Assembly: GCF_023898315.1 (NCBI RefSeq)
Contig: NC_064614.1
Location: 500,852,109 to 500,916,108 of the forward strand
Direction of reading: 5' to 3'
DNA from: Schistocerca nitens
Lineage: Eukaryota > Arthropoda > Insecta > Orthoptera > Acrididae
Length of the DNA: 64,000 nucleotides
A model generated the notes under the pieces. It was not told the origin of the DNA. It did no database searches and was given only the letters and a program-made list of their open reading frames with translations. Below, one piece after another: positions 10,651-22,459 of the stretch. The position numbers and the translations under genes were made by a program. Position 1 is the stretch's first letter. The number at the start of each line of letters is the position of its first letter.

Positions 10651-12705
10651 CGATCTTTAGTAAGACTCACCGGAAAGTGTTATATTAACAATTATGACAG
10701 GAAAAATATTAGCTGCTAATAACGCACCATGTGCATCAGGAGGGCGACAGAAAATAAATTCCCAGGAGGTGCCGAGACCAACCTTCTAAGGGATGTATGA
10801 TTACACAACACAAAAAAGGACGTCGTCGACATCCAAGAAATGTTCAAAACAAATCACTAACTTGTACCATGAACAACGGATGAAAAATGGCGCGCCACAG
10901 TGATCACAAAGGTTCGCACCATCAAGATCGAAGGTGAACTCCTAGACAGTTACAAACCGTGCAGTACCTTCAGTTAGGTATTCAATTTTAAAGAATGCAT
11001 ATAGAATCATATTGGTGTAACGTGGTGATGAGAAATGATGAAATTTGATGGCATGCAACCGAATGCGAAACACTCTGCCATGGAGCTTATCGTGAAATTG
11101 ACTATCCTCTAAGGCTTAGCTGTAGATAGTGCGGTCATATATTTTATAGGCATGAAAAAAAACATCCAGAGGCTGAATCAGTCCAGTTATTACACGTGGT
11201 ATGAACTGCAATGTCACACACTTTTCAGGAGGGATAGTCTGCTCCAAAGGAGTGTGATTTTATACGCAGTCCAGGAATACAGCAAAATCATGTTTTTTTC
11301 CAACTATTGGCCAAATGCAATCCTCATAACATAGTTGAGTTCTCCCACTCTTGCTTGCTGTGATGTAAATACTCCCTACTGTCCTTGCAAGATCACGCAT
11401 GCGAGAAGGAATCGTTGGTGGTAGAGCACGTCCAGCTTCTCACAACTCAATAAATACCTTTGCAACGCATTTAGCTTCCCGATTTAGTCAGCATAATTGC
11501 ATATGAATGCGTTAAGGCACTGATATTACTTGATCGTGATACAACTTTCTTGATACCTATAATTTCCATGGCTCCTTTCATATGCATTTCCTCTTGAAAT
11601 CCCGATTGGTTGCAGTTGAAAACAAATTCCTTACTGGATGGAGGATAAGTTCGTTCACCTACAAGTTTTCAGCCCGATTCCGCAGTTTGCTCTGCATCGT
11701 CGAATTGACGCTCTGTTCGAAATTTGATTATATTACGTGTTCCAATTCTGTAACACTCTTTAAGGTTGTGCAACCATCCGCTGCTTCCCTCGAAATCACT
11801 GTAATGTATGTAATGCGCAATTTGATGTGCGTAACGTCTCCCGTAAATTAAGTCGAGCATCCTTGTAAACGTGCAAACATCGGTTTTCGTGACAAGTGCA
11901 CCTCATCCTCCCTTGAATATGCGTAGTTTTTCTTATGCACTTTACTGCCAATCTGTCTATATCTTTTCCGTTTTTTACTATCAATGGATTGTCGTTAAGA
12001 TTAGTACCCCGTTCTTGGACAACGATTGTCCTTTACTACTTTTCACTGGAGATGGGATTTGTACTCCTCATATACATTGTCCGCGCAGTGGAGCGCATAT
12101 GACATCACACATTTCATTGATTCATCTTGCAGAAACGCTAATATTTCATCTGCCAATTCTCTCTCACTCCGAAATTCCTTGAGTTCCTTTCTGACGAAAT
12201 GCCAACTTTGCCAGCTGTAATTGTAGATATAATGCAATGTTTTACTTTATTTATCGTTGCCATTGCTCTGCTGTGTATCGACCACCACTAGCACTGTAGC
12301 ACTGTTGTGAGCTCCCCGTCAACTAAGCAGTTAAACTACGGTTCAAAAATGGCTCTAAGCACTATGCGATTTAACTTCTGAGGTCATCAGTCGCCTAGAA
12401 CTTAGAATTAATTAAACCTAACTAACCTAAGGACATCACACATGGCCGAGACAGGATTCGAACCTGCGACCGAAGCGGTCGCTCGGTTACAGATTGTAGC
12501 GTCTTGAACCGCACGGCCACGCTGGCCGGCAGTTTAACTACGTTCGGTGGTATCACGCTGTGCTCACCATTTGATACATTCAGTTCCGCCCTCCGTTGCC
12601 ATTAGCAATCAACATTGTGGTTGCATGGTAGAAAATATGTGGTGCATCGAACGCCGTAAACATCATTGGCCTTTTGCGACCTCGCATTCAAAGGATTCCT
12701 TGTTA
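10650..12705 (-). mobile_element. pogo/Tigger-like (CENP-B type) transposon relic, copy 1
   Basis: A two-copy family (second copy 51990-55440) is alignable by eye along about 2 kb. Minus-strand fragments, read N- to C-terminal, are: a segment ending RELADEILAFLQDE (about 12120-12180), KDARLNLRE.. and AHQIAHYIHYSDFEGSSGWLHNLKE (about 11720-11870) resembling a CENP-B-type HTH, a CNQSGFQ segment that may hold the first catalytic D (about 11600), and a C-terminal cysteine cluster CDHCGAPFFIRCSW near 10870-10920. Frames are broken throughout. The pogo/Tigger assignment is from memory of the domain order and is only moderately secure. It carries a SINE at 12341-12529. Confidence 0.5.
12341..12529 (-). 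mobile_element. tRNA-headed SINE (type A)
   Basis: Antisense copy with diverged head and approximate target duplication CAGTTAAACTACG (12328-12340) and CAGTTTAACTACG (12530-12542). It is absent from the paralogous repeat copy at 51990-55440, so it arrived after the two copies separated. Confidence 0.88.
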
Positions 12706-14490
12706 GCTCACAGGAGGACTGTGCCTGCCATTTTCCTTTTACAAGACAGAATGCTTGTTCCCTCCTATAGCGTTCCCCTGGTGAAAGTCAAACCCCAAGT
12801 GAATATCTGTCCGTTATCTGTGATCTTTTGCTCCAGTTTCAATAAACCGAAATGCGTCAAAAAAGGACTCGTTCCGGATCACAGCTATTGATCACGATCA
12901 TGCTATGGGCATTTTGTGAACATACATAGGTGCATGTCGTATGTTTTTTCTCCTTTCTTGGGAACAATGAGGTCTCTTTCCAATGGGACCCATGTCACTG
13001 CTACGGTTCCTCCAGTCCAGCTGCGAGATCCGTGGCTGTTAAGATTAATACGGACTATTGAAAGAAGTGCCTGGTAGTGAGAAGTAGCATTATGGGATTT
13101 CTAGGACAGGTTACATTACACTACACTGGCTGGAGTTGTTCAATCAAAAAAGGAAATGTAATTTTACATAAAGGCTGGAATACCTCTCACAATAACTCTC
13201 CTAATGACGCACTCTCTTTCACCACATAATGTGGATTTTGGTTAATTGACGACTAACGAGACACGTTAAACTTCTGTGAGTAAGAATGACACGTTCAAAG
13301 GTCGTGACGGATCAGAGAAGAAATTGAGCCGTATCATGAATCTAATTCATCAGACAACACGCATTGTAACACAAGATCTGCCCGACCGTACGACGACGTG
13401 ATTCAATTTTTATTATTTTCTTTACAATTGTTATGAAATTCTTTAAAGTACTTGCAAATTCTCATACGTTAACTACCTCTTGGGAAGGGGAGGAGGTGGT
13501 ATTATCATTAAAAAGGAAATTTCAAGGGCAAACGTAAGATTTATTGCATAATTAGTTTTACGTTTGGGTACAAATGAGAAGCAAAATCTCTTATTGTAAT
13601 TCAATATATCAACACATAATATATCTGACCCTCTGGATATCATCTCAGCAGTGGTCTCTCTTTCAGTATGGAATTAGGTTAAATGATTAGACAGGAAAAA
13701 GAGAATATGTGCGGGAGCTTGACCGTTGCGGAAAGAAACTTACGGTAGTGTTTACAAAGAATTGGGAATAGTAAGCATGCAGACTACATCTGTCGAAGAA
13801 CTCACTACAGGACGATTAAAAAACCATAGTAGCCTCCTATCCGCATTTTTACGTAAATTTAGAGAAAATTCTTCACACGATTCTCAGATCATTGGCAATT
13901 AAAATTGTTACTGCTCTCGCGAATACATATATTTATCACTGAACTCTACTATAAAAACGGATTAGCCCCTCACCACAAGGTCTCAAGATCGAGCACCCAG
14001 CAACGAGACTCTAACTCCTGCAGAGTTACTCACTCGGAACTATTCTATTAACACACGAAGTGAAGAGCAGGAGCAGAAATCGCTACAGAAGGAACTGGTC
14101 AAAATACGCGCGAAAGGTGTTCTTAGCGTGGGTACCCAGTGGGACCACGTGTGTGAGAACTGAATAACGAACAAAGCGCCAGCGCAAAGTCCAAAACGGC
14201 TCAAATCTAATTGAATCACTTCGATAAGTAGGAATATACGCAAAGAATTTATAGGGCAACAGGAAAATGCTGATGTTTTCGAGTTTACTGATATCCTAAC
14301 TCAAACACATCGCGATTTAATCTAATTTCTTGTCCACTAGCCACACACATACTTACCGACTCCACGACACAAAGTCAACCTCTGCCCTTGTTCAGAGAAG
14401 AGGCCGAATTTTATACGAGGGGGAGGGAGGTAGCCCCCGTTCCACTGGCTATGACGATGGGCAGAAAAGCCGATAGAGCTTACTTGCTGG
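12706..14490. other. No recognised feature
   Basis: AT-rich sequence without substantial ORFs, tRNA-like boxes or terminal repeats that I can identify. Confidence 0.4.
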
Positions 14491-14491
14491 T

Positions 14492-14712
14492 TAAGGGCAC
14501 CATACACGAGTGACGGATCGCAGCGATCCGGTGTATACGACATCGCCTGCAATCAGTCGCTCGAGTTGACACACCACACACGAGTGATTTCCCCAGGGAT
14601 TTTAATCAATGTTATGAACGTCAATGGGTCGAAAAGTTCTGCTATGGAATAGAAACATGTTGAGCAGTAGTTGCAATTGATTTCCGTATACCCTCGTGTG
14701 TGTGGCCCTTTA
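14492..14712. mobile_element. PIF/Harbinger-like MITE
   Basis: The inverted ends are AGGGCACCATACACGAG at the left and CTCGTGTGTGTGGCCCT at the right (complement AGGGCCACACACACGAG). Each is flanked by TTA, the 3-bp target typical of PIF/Harbinger. The 220-bp interior has no ORF and includes a short palindrome GATCGCAGCGATC. The superfamily call rests on the target length and TIR style only. Confidence 0.6.
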
Positions 14713-16848
14713 GCAGGCGACTCGAACTAGGCAGGAAAGCCCGTGATTCGCTGAAGTTGGTGTAGGGACATCTCTTTGCGACACCAGAAATACGTGAGAC
14801 GTGAAATTCTAGACGCTGGTACTGCTACTTTGGAGAATAAGTAAAAGGACTTCTTTGGCTTCTACAAAGCATTCAAACCACTCATCCATGCTTTCAAACC
14901 AAACGGTCACTGAGAGAAAAAGAAACCATTACGACTATATGAGAGACACTGATGCTTTTAAGAAAAAATAAAACAAAATATATACCTCTATCTCCCCTTA
15001 AGTATCGGTGTGATTTTGAAGTAGCAAATTAAGGGCAACAAGATCATACCACCGCAAGATTTAAAAAAATGAAATCATTCTTTCTGGGCCTTGTAAATAT
15101 GGAGACAGTAGGATCTTTCACAGCTTGTCCTGAATTTTTTATCTCTAAATGCTATAGTAACCTTCCGCAGAAATGAAAACTTGAAAGAATAATAACCTTC
15201 CGCAGAAATAAAAACTTAATAGAACGGTTGCTGTTCACGATGTGTATAAATCACCTCTTTTATATAGTCTGTTTAAGACAGTTAAGAAGAAAGAGGTGAC
15301 TTCCTTAGAAGCTTGCTCCGAAATACAAAAGACTTGAAGAAGAGCAGTGTCCAGTGCACAGGAACCACTACTGCAGTCCCGAAAAACTTCCTACATGTCT
15401 CGTAAGTTTCTAATGCAACCATTCTCAATGAGACTAATGTCTCCATCGTTTTAGTAAGGAACTATGCGCCAGGGATTAGTATTCATAGTTTGAATAATGA
15501 ACACAAAAAATCTGTATTTCTGATTAAGTGAAGACATACACCCTTAAGGAAGGACAATCATTGACACTATAAATTTTCTCACGGATGTAAATATACTTGG
15601 ACAACATGAGCAAATATCTATTTTCATAAAACTAAGTAAGGAAATATCCCACTACGCTATTGCCTAACTATTCTAGCAAAACAACCATCATTTGTATCCA
15701 CTAGTTAACAATTGAATTAGACACGGTTGCTCTGTTGTAACGAGAACGTTCGTGTCGCCACGACGAATTGAATAATTCGACTTGGCACTTCTCTGAGATT
15801 ATGTCATACTTTTTTGTATTTGGCGTAGGCGCGACAGGATCCGCAGGGTGGGCAAGAACCGGGTTATTATTTCATAGTGACCACATCGTGGATCTCCTAC
15901 GCATGAGGCACTTCACATTCAAGGACGTGCAAACACTGTGCTTTCCACGTGTCACCTGTCAAGGGTGTACCATCAGCACCTCGATTCCGAGAAACCAGCC
16001 GCCATCAGAGTCACCCAACGTGGACAATGACATGGGTAGCCGTGGATTATAATAGCCAACGTACGGGTTACAATGCTTATGAAGCTCGGTAGTTCAGTGC
16101 TGAACAACAAGCGGTGAATACCCACAGTATTCAGAACTATCTCTGCGGTTTAGGGCAGGGAAGCGATGAGCCCAACCATGACCCCTTCCCACCACCCACC
16201 AGAAATCACTCAAATAAACAGGAGCACCACCATTGGCAGGGAGAAGGATTGTTTCTGCTGATGAGTGGCGGAGCACGTTCCTGCACGTCAGCGGTAGTTA
16301 GTGCACGACAACGATGAAAACCAACGAGGTGATGCGTCATTCGGGCAGTAGGCAGAAGCATCCTCGTGTAGGCGATGTTTGTGTGTGATGAAATGGGGCA
16401 GTGATTCTTCTGCTTTCACCTCTCACGAGCATACGATACAACAATCAACTGTCTTAACGTGTACATCTGTTCACCTACAGCAACCCACAGGATGACTTCA
16501 TAAGCAACGTACCCATCGCTCCCAAAATGTGTCAGAATGATTGGACCACATCAAGAACGTAGTGGTCCTTCGATACCTCCTCATCCCTTCCTCCCCCACC
16601 TTCCCTCCATCACTTCCCTACTCATCCCTAAACAGTCTCCGTGAGATGTAAGTAGCCGTGAGCTGTAAGTAGCAGCAGTGCGGTTGTGCATCAGGGTGGA
16701 TCCCAAACGCTTTTGACGTGCCGTACTGTGCAAATTATGACGCGTGTAAGGCGTCATCTTGACGGAAGGTCTTGTTATACGCAAGTAGACAGTTGCATCT
16801 ACTTCAGTTATTTATGCGTTTACAAATGGTTCTCCCCCACTCTCCAGT
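14713..16848. other. No recognised feature
   Basis: AT-rich to 15700, then mixed composition. Short open frames at 15768-16052 (+) and 16094-16317 have no recognisable motif. Two short duplicated strings (AACCTTCCGCAGAAAT) occur at about 15159 and 15192. Confidence 0.35.
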
Positions 16849-17088
16849 CTGTGCATCAAAGAGGCAATGACGAAAATAAGAGATAGGTTCGTAAGTTGGA
16901 ACATAATTCAGCGCCAGGGAATATCTATTTTAAGTCTCACTGATGACATTGCTATTCTTACTGAAAGCGAGGAAGAATTAAAGGACGTTCTTAATGGAAT
17001 AAACAGTGTACTGAGCACAGAACATGCATTAAGAGCAAACCGAAGAAAGACGCAAATAATGAGGAGTAGCAAAAATGAGATTATATGA
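16849..17088 (+). pseudogene. LINE reverse-transcriptase fragment (RTE-like)
   Basis: A translation of this stretch gives GISILSLTDDIAILTESEEELKDVL followed by LRANRRKTQIM, which matches the catalytic YxDD region and following helix of RTE-type reverse transcriptases. The active-site FADD has become LTDD. Only about 75 codons remain, with no neighbouring frame. Confidence 0.75.
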
Positions 17089-17327
17089 ATGCGCGGTGTC
17101 TGCTATTTTACACCTGTCCCAAAGAACAAACATCACGCATTCATATAATTGATTGCCTAGATGAGCAATGGATCCATCTTCCTCTGTGAGGATGTACAAG
17201 TACGTCCGACTTCCTGCAGGAATCTCAGAGTATCGAGCATGGAGGAAATGGACAGGGACAGCAGATAGCTCACGCTCGGTGGGAGTGTGTGTCGGCCGTG
17301 AGGTGTATCCAGGTGCGATAACACTGT

Positions 17328-17470
17328 GTCCCAAATGGCGCAGTGGTTAACGCACTTGCCTAGTAAGCAGGAAATCCCGGGTTCGAATCCCAGTCCGGCA
17401 CACATTTTCACTCGTCGCCGCTGATTCCACGTAATGCAACCAATGCAACTGACATCAGTAATGCCTTCTC
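17328..17470 (+). mobile_element. tRNA(Thr-like)-headed SINE fragment
   Basis: The tRNA-like unit at 17328-17400 has A box GGCGCAGTGGTTAACGC, an anticodon arm CTTGC-CTAGTAA-GCAGG (anticodon AGT by position) and B box GGGTTCGAATCCC, followed by ACACATTTTCA and a short non-tRNA body. The 5' acceptor side pairs poorly with the 3' side, so it is a SINE head and not a working tRNA gene. No target duplication was found. Confidence 0.65.
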
Positions 17471-17701
17471 TTTCCTTTCCTCCTCCTCCCCCCCCTCCCC
17501 GTCCCCCGCCCTCCATCACCTTCACTTTACATGTAATAAATGAGATTAGTGGGAAATTGAACATAAAAAATAGGGTTTTAGACGAAGTAAAATAGAAGAA
17601 GTAAAATAATGTCTGAAAGACGAAGCAAGGAGGACATAGAAGTCAGACTAGGAGGGGCGATGAGGGCGTTCCTGGCCACAAGTAGTCTACAGCTATCATA
17701 A

Positions 17702-18792
17702 ACTGAGCTGACAAAGGTCATAGGATAGCGAAAAGCACGTACACAGATAGCGGTAGTATTGCATACACATGGCATAAGAGGTGAATGCATTAGCGGAGTT
17801 GTCATGTGTCCTCAGGTGATTCATGTTAAAAGGTTTCCGGCACGATGGGAATTAACAGACGCTGAACTCGGAATGGTAGTAGGAGCTAGTCGCATAGAAC
17901 ATTCCATTTCGGAAATCATTTGGGAATTCAACATTCCGAGAGCCAAGAGGGTGTCGAGAATACCTAATTTCAGGCATTACAACTCATCACGGGCAACACA
18001 GTGGCCGATTGCCTTCACATAACCACCGAGAACAGCAGCGTTTGTGTAGAGTTGTCAATCCTAAGAGACAAGCAACGTGACATAACCGCAAAAATCGATG
18101 TGAGTCATACGGTGAACGTCTCCGTTAACACAGTGCGACAAAATCTGGCGTTAATGGGCTACGGCAGCAGACGAGCGATGAGAGTGCCTTTACTATCAAC
18201 ACGACATCCCCTGCAGCGCCTCTCCTGGTCTCGCGACTATGTCGTTTGGACTCTAGACGATCGGAAAATCGCTTGAGAGTGACGCGTACCCAAGTTGTCA
18301 ACAAGGCACTGTACAAGCTGATGGTAGCTCCATAATGGTGTGGGTTGTGTTTACATGGAATGTAACGGGACCTCTGGTCTGTTCGGTTACTTGGAAACCA
18401 TTGGCAGCTATTCATGGACTTCATATTTTCAAACCAAGATGTAGTTTTTAAAGATGACATCGAGCCATTCCATTTCACAGGCCCACAATTATTCGCGGTT
18501 GGTTTAAAGAACATTTCGAACAAATCGAGGGAATTATTTGGCCACCCAGATCGCCCGTTAAGAATCCCATCGAACATTTATGGGACATAACCGAGAGGTC
18601 AGTTCGCGCACAAGATCCTGCACCAACGACACTTTCGCAGTTATGGCCCGTTATAGAGGCAGCATGGCTCAATATTTGTGCAGGGTACTTCATTTGTTGA
18701 GCCGATGCCACGCGGAGTTGATGCATTACGATGGGCAAAAGAAGGTCCGACACCATATTAGGAGGTGTCCCATGACTTTTGTCACCTCAGTG
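17702..18792 (+). mobile_element. Tc1-like element relic
   Basis: The ends are inverted: CTGAGCTGACAAAGGTCATA at the left and, on the other strand, CTGAGGTGACAAAAGTCATG at the right (about 18766-18792). The plus-strand interior holds Tc1 fragments such as the RRELTDAELGMVVGASRIEHSISEI-like HTH region and WPPRSPVKNPIEHLWDI near 18537-18590 around the third catalytic residue (E retained). The segment that should hold the first catalytic D (after about 18270) is missing, so there is an internal deletion as well as frameshifts. Confidence 0.8.
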
Positions 18793-18802
18793 TGCATCGG
18801 CC

Positions 18803-19250
18803 TTAATCTGAGGAAGAAATCTCTGTCAAAACATGTCAGGAGCACGGGACTGTGTGGAAGTAAAACACGGATGGTAGGGCAACCGGAAAAGAAGAGAATC
18901 GAAGTGTTTGAGATGCAGTGCTCTAGAATGATGTTGAAAGTTAGGTCGACTGGTAAGGTTCTCTGTAAATCAGGGGAGAAATTTGTAGGAAAACATTGAC
19001 AAGGAAGGACGGCATATAGGACATGTTTTAAGACAACATCGAATAACTGCCATGGTACCAGAAGGAGTTGTAGAGCGTGAAAACTGTTGGGAAAGGCAGA
19101 GATTGGATTACATCAAAGAAATAATTGAGGATGTCGGGTGTAGGAGCTGCTGTGAGATGAAGAGACTGGTACAGGAGAAGAAGACGTGGCAGGACGCGTG
19201 AAGCCAACCTAAGGACTGACGACCCAAAAAGAAAATATGGTTGTCTTTGG
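18803..19250 (+). pseudogene. RTE-like LINE 3' ORF remnant
   Basis: Fragments translate as KKRIEVFEMQCSRMMLKV (the EAFEMWCYRRMLKI block that follows the reverse transcriptase in this LINE group) and then a degraded tail. It ends at the SINE target site at 19280. Related sequence occurs at 45290-45890. Confidence 0.65.
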
Positions 19251-19287
19251 CCGTGACGCTAACTTTGCGTTATATTTGGAAGTATTC

Positions 19288-19490
19288 GCCGGCCGTTATG
19301 GCCGAGCGGTTCTAGGCCCTTCAGTCCGGAACCACGCTGCTGCTACGGTCGCAGGTTCGAATCCTGCCTCAGACATAGATGTATGTGATGCCCTTAGATT
19401 AGTTAGGTTTAAGTAGTTCTAAGTCTATGGGACTGATGACCTCAGATGTTAAGTCCCTTAGTGCTTATAGCCATTTTAACCATTTTTTTT
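19288..19490 (+). mobile_element. tRNA-headed SINE (type A)
   Basis: Full-length sense copy with GCCGGCC..TGGCCGAGCGG head and a T-run near the tail. The target duplication is AAGTATTC at 19280-19287 and 19491-19498 (8 bp, exact). Confidence 0.9.
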
Positions 19491-19779
19491 AAGTATTCCT
19501 TGTTTCTCTTAATCTGCAGCACCCTTCTTGTTTTTTCATGAAGGCAAACGCCTGTCGCTTGGTATAGGTTTCATTGCTAGACGGTATGAACAGTCTCCCT
19601 GTAGAGCATAAATCGCTCATCCCAGTTCTGCGTCGTCGGCTGCAAAACTAGATCTTTATTTTTATTCCGGAAGATATCTTAGAGGAAAGTATAATTAGTT
19701 TCATTATCTCTTCCTTTCCCTCCTATCACACCCGCAAATGGTGCTTGTATAAAACGACTCATCACTATTTCCAAGTCGT

Positions 19780-20236
19780 TACTCTCTCGACTGGTTTAAT
19801 GCTGTCCTCATCTCTTCCTCCCTTTTACTCCACTTGCGTTTCGCCCTTACGTACCTGCTACACCCTGCATGCTCTACAATCTACTTTTCACGTTCTGCCT
19901 TCTGTTTGCCCCTGTCATTTTCACCTCTACTGCTCTTCAGCATTCTGGATGCTGCAACAGAGTCCCTCTAACCTGTCTTCCACAGACTTCTTTCCTCACC
20001 TACTCTTTCTAGCGTTAATTCATTACTTACTTTATCAGTTCTCTTATTTTTAACATTCGGCGATAGCACAACACTACAGATACTTCCGGGTTCTTCTTAT
20101 CCGGGTTTCCGATATTCCACGATTCACTTCCATACATTACTGTGCTATAGATGTATACTTTCAGAAACTTTGATACTGGTTTGAAACATTTAGAAGAGGG
20201 AATAACATTGTTTAATCTGATGATTCTCATCGACAA
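19780..20236 (-). pseudogene. RTE-like LINE fragment, antisense
   Basis: Minus-strand translation at 20027-20236 gives FLKVYIYSTVMYGSESWNIGNPDKK..CYRRMLKI, the region just downstream of the reverse transcriptase in RTE-like LINEs. A 3'-UTR-like part continues to about 19780 (CTCGACTGGTTTAATGC), comparable to the tail at 45860. Many substitutions. Confidence 0.65.
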
Positions 20237-20409
20237 GTGAACTCTAGTTTGTAAGTTGGTTCACCAGTAATACCCATGTGTGTTTTGCAATGTTACAGAG
20301 TCAGTATGCATGTATTTTGATGAATTTAATGCTGGATGAGAAGGTCGAATTATGCTCTTTGACTAATCTATAACTTATTTCAGTACTGCCAATAAGGAAA
20401 CGATGTTTA

Positions 20410-20607
20410 AATGGTTCAAATGGCTCTGAGCACTATGGGACTTAACTTCTGAGGTCATCAGTCCCCTAGAACTTAGAACTACTTAAACCTAACTAACCTA
20501 AGGACATCACACACATCCATGCCCGAGGCAGGATTCGAACCTGCGACCGTAGCGGTCGCGCTATTTCAGACTGTAGGGCCTAGAACCGCTCGGCCACACA
20601 AGCCGGC
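20410..20607 (-). mobile_element. tRNA-headed SINE (type A)
   Basis: Full-length antisense copy. The exact 12-bp target duplication AAACGATGTTTA lies at 20398-20409 and 20608-20619. An exact duplication suggests a relatively recent insertion. Confidence 0.93.
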
Positions 20608-20619
20608 AAACGATGTTTA

Positions 20620-21228
20620 TTTTCATAAATAACACAGACAGTTTACATGGGGAAATATTTAATTAGAGAGTCCGATGAGTTTGTAAAGGGTGGTATGGAT
20701 ACTGAACTTTCGTCGTCAACAAGTGCTGCTTAATCTGGTTTATGAGTAGCTCCAATATCCAAGCCATGTGTATTTTTAATCCTACAGAACAATTAAGCTA
20801 CGATGTAACGCCATATGCGTTTTGTTCTTGAAATTTTACATATTTTAAGAAATAATACAATTTTATTTTGGAGAAAATTTCGAATTTTCGTCGCGCTCAG
20901 AGATCCGTAATTTTATTTGCAAATTAGTGGTGCGTTTGTGTTTTCTGTATCAATATCTTTAATTACTTTGATAAATAATTTTAGTTAAGTGAAAACACTA
21001 TGTTTTCGAGATGTCGACCTTTTATTTCCGTCTATTTTCATAATTGTCTTTGACAATCGCTCATCTCTATCTTGTTCCACTACTGTCTTTCGCCATGTGC
21101 TATGTAAATACTGTATATTTTCAAGGTCTCCTTGTTTGTTATGAAAACATACAGTTTATGTGCTAAATCGCAATAAACATATCGTAAAAACCACTTATTC
21201 CCATCCTATAATAGCAAATGGTGAGTTC
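20620..21228. other. AT-rich sequence, nothing recognised
   Basis: No ORF, tRNA-like boxes or terminal repeats identified. Confidence 0.4.
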
Positions 21229-21230
21229 GT

Positions 21231-21415
21231 TTGAAGCTTCCTGGCAGATTAAAACTGAGTGCCGGACCGAGACTCGAACTCCGGACCTTTGCCTTTCGTG
21301 GGCAAGTGTTCTACCAACTGAGCTACCCAAGCATGACTCACGCCCCGTCCTCACAGCTTCAACTCCGCCAGTACCTCGTCTCTTACCTTCCAAACTTCGC
21401 AGGAGAGCATCTGTG
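21231..21415 (-). mobile_element. Single-arm tRNA-derived element of the mirror family
   Basis: This contains the minus-strand tRNA-like unit (21262-21335; B box on the minus strand GAGTTCGAGTCTC, A box TAGCTCAGTTGGTAGA) and part of the non-tRNA body seen in the 27951 array. The mirrored second arm is absent, so this may be closer to the ancestral, non-palindromic form. Confidence 0.7.
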
Positions 21416-21419
21416 AAGT

Positions 21420-21912
21420 ACTAAACAAATAGTCCAAACATCAGCGAGAGTTCACAGGTGTACAAAGACTGTTTTTCAAAGATTTGTGACGTTTTACAGC
21501 TATAAATATCGATAAAAAACATAAGTATAATGCAATTCACATAGGCGATCTGACCAAATAAATCTTCTATTACTTTACATTGAAATGGCTCTGAGCACTA
21601 TGGGACTTAACTTCTGAGGTCATCAGTCCCCTAGAACTTAGAACTACTTAAACCTAACCAACCTAAGGACATCACACACATCCATGCCCGAGACAGGATT
21701 CGAACATGCGACCGTAGCAATCGCGCGGTTCCAGACTGTAGCGCCTTGAACCGCTCGGCCACATATAAGATTTATTTAGTCAGAGCGTTTTTGTGAATTA
21801 CATTATCGTTGTGTTTTATTATCGATATATAGCCGTCAAACGTCATAAATCTTTGCAGTCTTTGTACAGCTATGAACTCTCGCTGATGGGTGGACTATCT
21901 GCTTAGTATTAA
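21420..21912. mobile_element. Long-TIR foldback element with SINE in its loop
   Basis: Left arm about 21420-21570 and right arm about 21768-21912 are inverted repeats of roughly 140 bp. For example, CAGCGAGAGTTCA at 21445 is matched by TGAACTCTCGCTG at 21872, and CCAAATAAATCTT by AAGATTTATTTAG. No ORF. A SINE at 21584-21765 occupies the centre. Superfamily unknown. Confidence 0.75.
21584..21765 (-). mobile_element. tRNA-headed SINE (type A) at hairpin centre
   Basis: Nearly full-length antisense copy with diverged head. I could not find a convincing target duplication because the flanks are themselves the inverted arms of the foldback element. Confidence 0.8.
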
Positions 21913-22459
21913 GTTACATGCCATTGGCCTAGGATGCTGAAATCCGGTTCATAACGAACTATTAAATATTACTGTTGAATGTCAGTACTGTGTATTCAAG
22001 TTCTTAATCAAGAAATTTTACTTATTGCGTACACACAGCGTTGTAGGAAGAATTTATTTTTAAATTTGTACGTGATCTGCGGGTATATAGAGAGTGCGGT
22101 ATACATTACAGAGAGCTGCGACTCTTGCAGCTACAATGGTTCTAATGCGTCTAGGCACAGAATTCAGTGACAGGCTTTAATGACAAAAGGAGTACAACAT
22201 TCTGTTAGGCTTCAACTTTGTGTCAGAGTTCACGTATCGTTTTGCTTTTGCGTGTGGTGGTGTGCTAGTCCCCCTGTAACCGATGAGCAAAAGTATTTAC
22301 CGGGTAAGAGATCTCGAGTACATATGGCCAGGGCAATAGTCGAACACACTCTGCATCGAGGGAGGTCTGTTCTGTACGAGAAACATGCGGTCTCATTGTC
22401 TTATTGAAAGATAACGTCACTAAAAGACACAGTCACGGGCCTTAACACGTCAGAAATTT

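Noticed and set aside
12547-12891. 114-codon plus-strand ORF
   Set aside because: Lies partly in the pogo/Tigger-like repeat on the non-coding strand, with no motif.
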